From the NCBI GenBank assembly GCA_030601545.1, contig JAUVTM010000021.1, positions 1 through 14,470 of the forward strand: a stretch of DNA of 14,470 bases. Direction: 5' to 3'. Below are positions 14,397 through 14,470 of this stretch, piece after piece. The notes below the pieces were generated by a model, which did not search any database, was not told the origin of the DNA, and worked only from the letters and a program-made list of their open reading frames with translations. Position numbers and translations under genes: made by a program. The DNA comes from Syntrophobacterales bacterium. GTDB lineage: Bacteria; Desulfobacterota; Syntrophobacteria; BM002. Every line of letters begins with the position of its first letter. Position 1 is the stretch's first letter.

Positions 14397-14470
14397 TCAG
14401 GAGGCACGGACCATTTTCAATTCTCCGTTGATCCAGTACTCTACAAAATACTGTTTGCATTCACCACATC
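14397..14470 (-). CDS. C-terminal tail of a gene entering from the right edge (partial)
   Basis: The frame is open from the right edge to a TGA at 14399-14397 and gives a protein-like 23-residue tail, CGECKQYFVEYWINGELKM then VRAS. The CxxC at its start suggests a metal-binding or zinc-ribbon-like end. The other two minus-strand frames hit stops within ten codons or give unconvincing peptides. It ends about 68 bp upstream of the sigma-54 promoter, so it is probably a separate transcription unit. The evidence is a short stretch only. Confidence 0.42.
   Translation of the reverse strand, partial: CGECKQYFVEYWINGELKMVRAS

Noticed and set aside
14219..14407. N-terminal extension of the unknown gene from a GTG at 14407
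   Set aside because: The extension reads like non-coding sequence, contains the sigma-54 promoter, and overlaps the end of the upstream partial gene. The ATG at 14218 has a ribosome-binding site.

Overview
The window looks like chromosomal DNA of a deltaproteobacterium-type organism (Desulfobacterota-like). This is an inference from gene content: an NtrC-type two-component pair, a receiver-Lon fusion, TauE/SafE and SLC13 transporters, several universal stress proteins and one textbook sigma-54 promoter. No rRNA, tRNA, CRISPR array, transposase or phage gene was seen. Nothing in base composition marks a recent insertion, except an AT-rich intergenic stretch near 10.9-11.1 kb.

Layout. (1) 1-2307, minus strand: a tandem-domain universal stress protein, then a TauE/SafE-family membrane exporter, then a small membrane protein that runs off the left edge 18 bp after the exporter. 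(2) 2308-2738: a divergent control region with a good sigma-70 promoter (TTGCCA-N17-TATAAT) facing right. (3) 2739-5569, plus strand: a membrane histidine kinase and an NtrC-family sigma-54 activator whose stop and start codons overlap by one base. (4) 5595-7592, minus strand, tail to tail with the regulator: a short Lon protease with a complete phosphoreceiver domain inserted between the Lon helical segment and the AAA+ Walker A. (5) 7955-9769, plus strand: an SLC13/DASS permease carrying two RCK_C (TrkA-C) domains. (6) 9826-10813, minus strand: a probable three-gene stress unit made of a 59-residue protein with a FAEAG helix motif, a divergent UspA-like protein with the same motif in its N-terminal extension, and a 29-residue single-span membrane protein. 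(7) 10814-11356: a structured, AT-rich divergent control region. (8) 11357-13630, plus strand: the RNA-binding protein Tex. (9) 13682-14470, minus strand: an unknown protein behind a sigma-54 promoter, then the C-terminal tail of another gene at the right edge.

How the parts may work together (inference). By hand alignment the receiver inside the Lon protein is about half identical to the receiver of the neighbouring NtrC-type regulator. The kinase could therefore phosphorylate both a transcription activator and a protease, giving one signal a transcriptional and a proteolytic output. The surrounding Usp, TauE/SafE and Tex genes fit a stress-adaptation neighbourhood. The receiver-Lon fusion and the sigma-54-driven unknown gene are the observations most worth following up.
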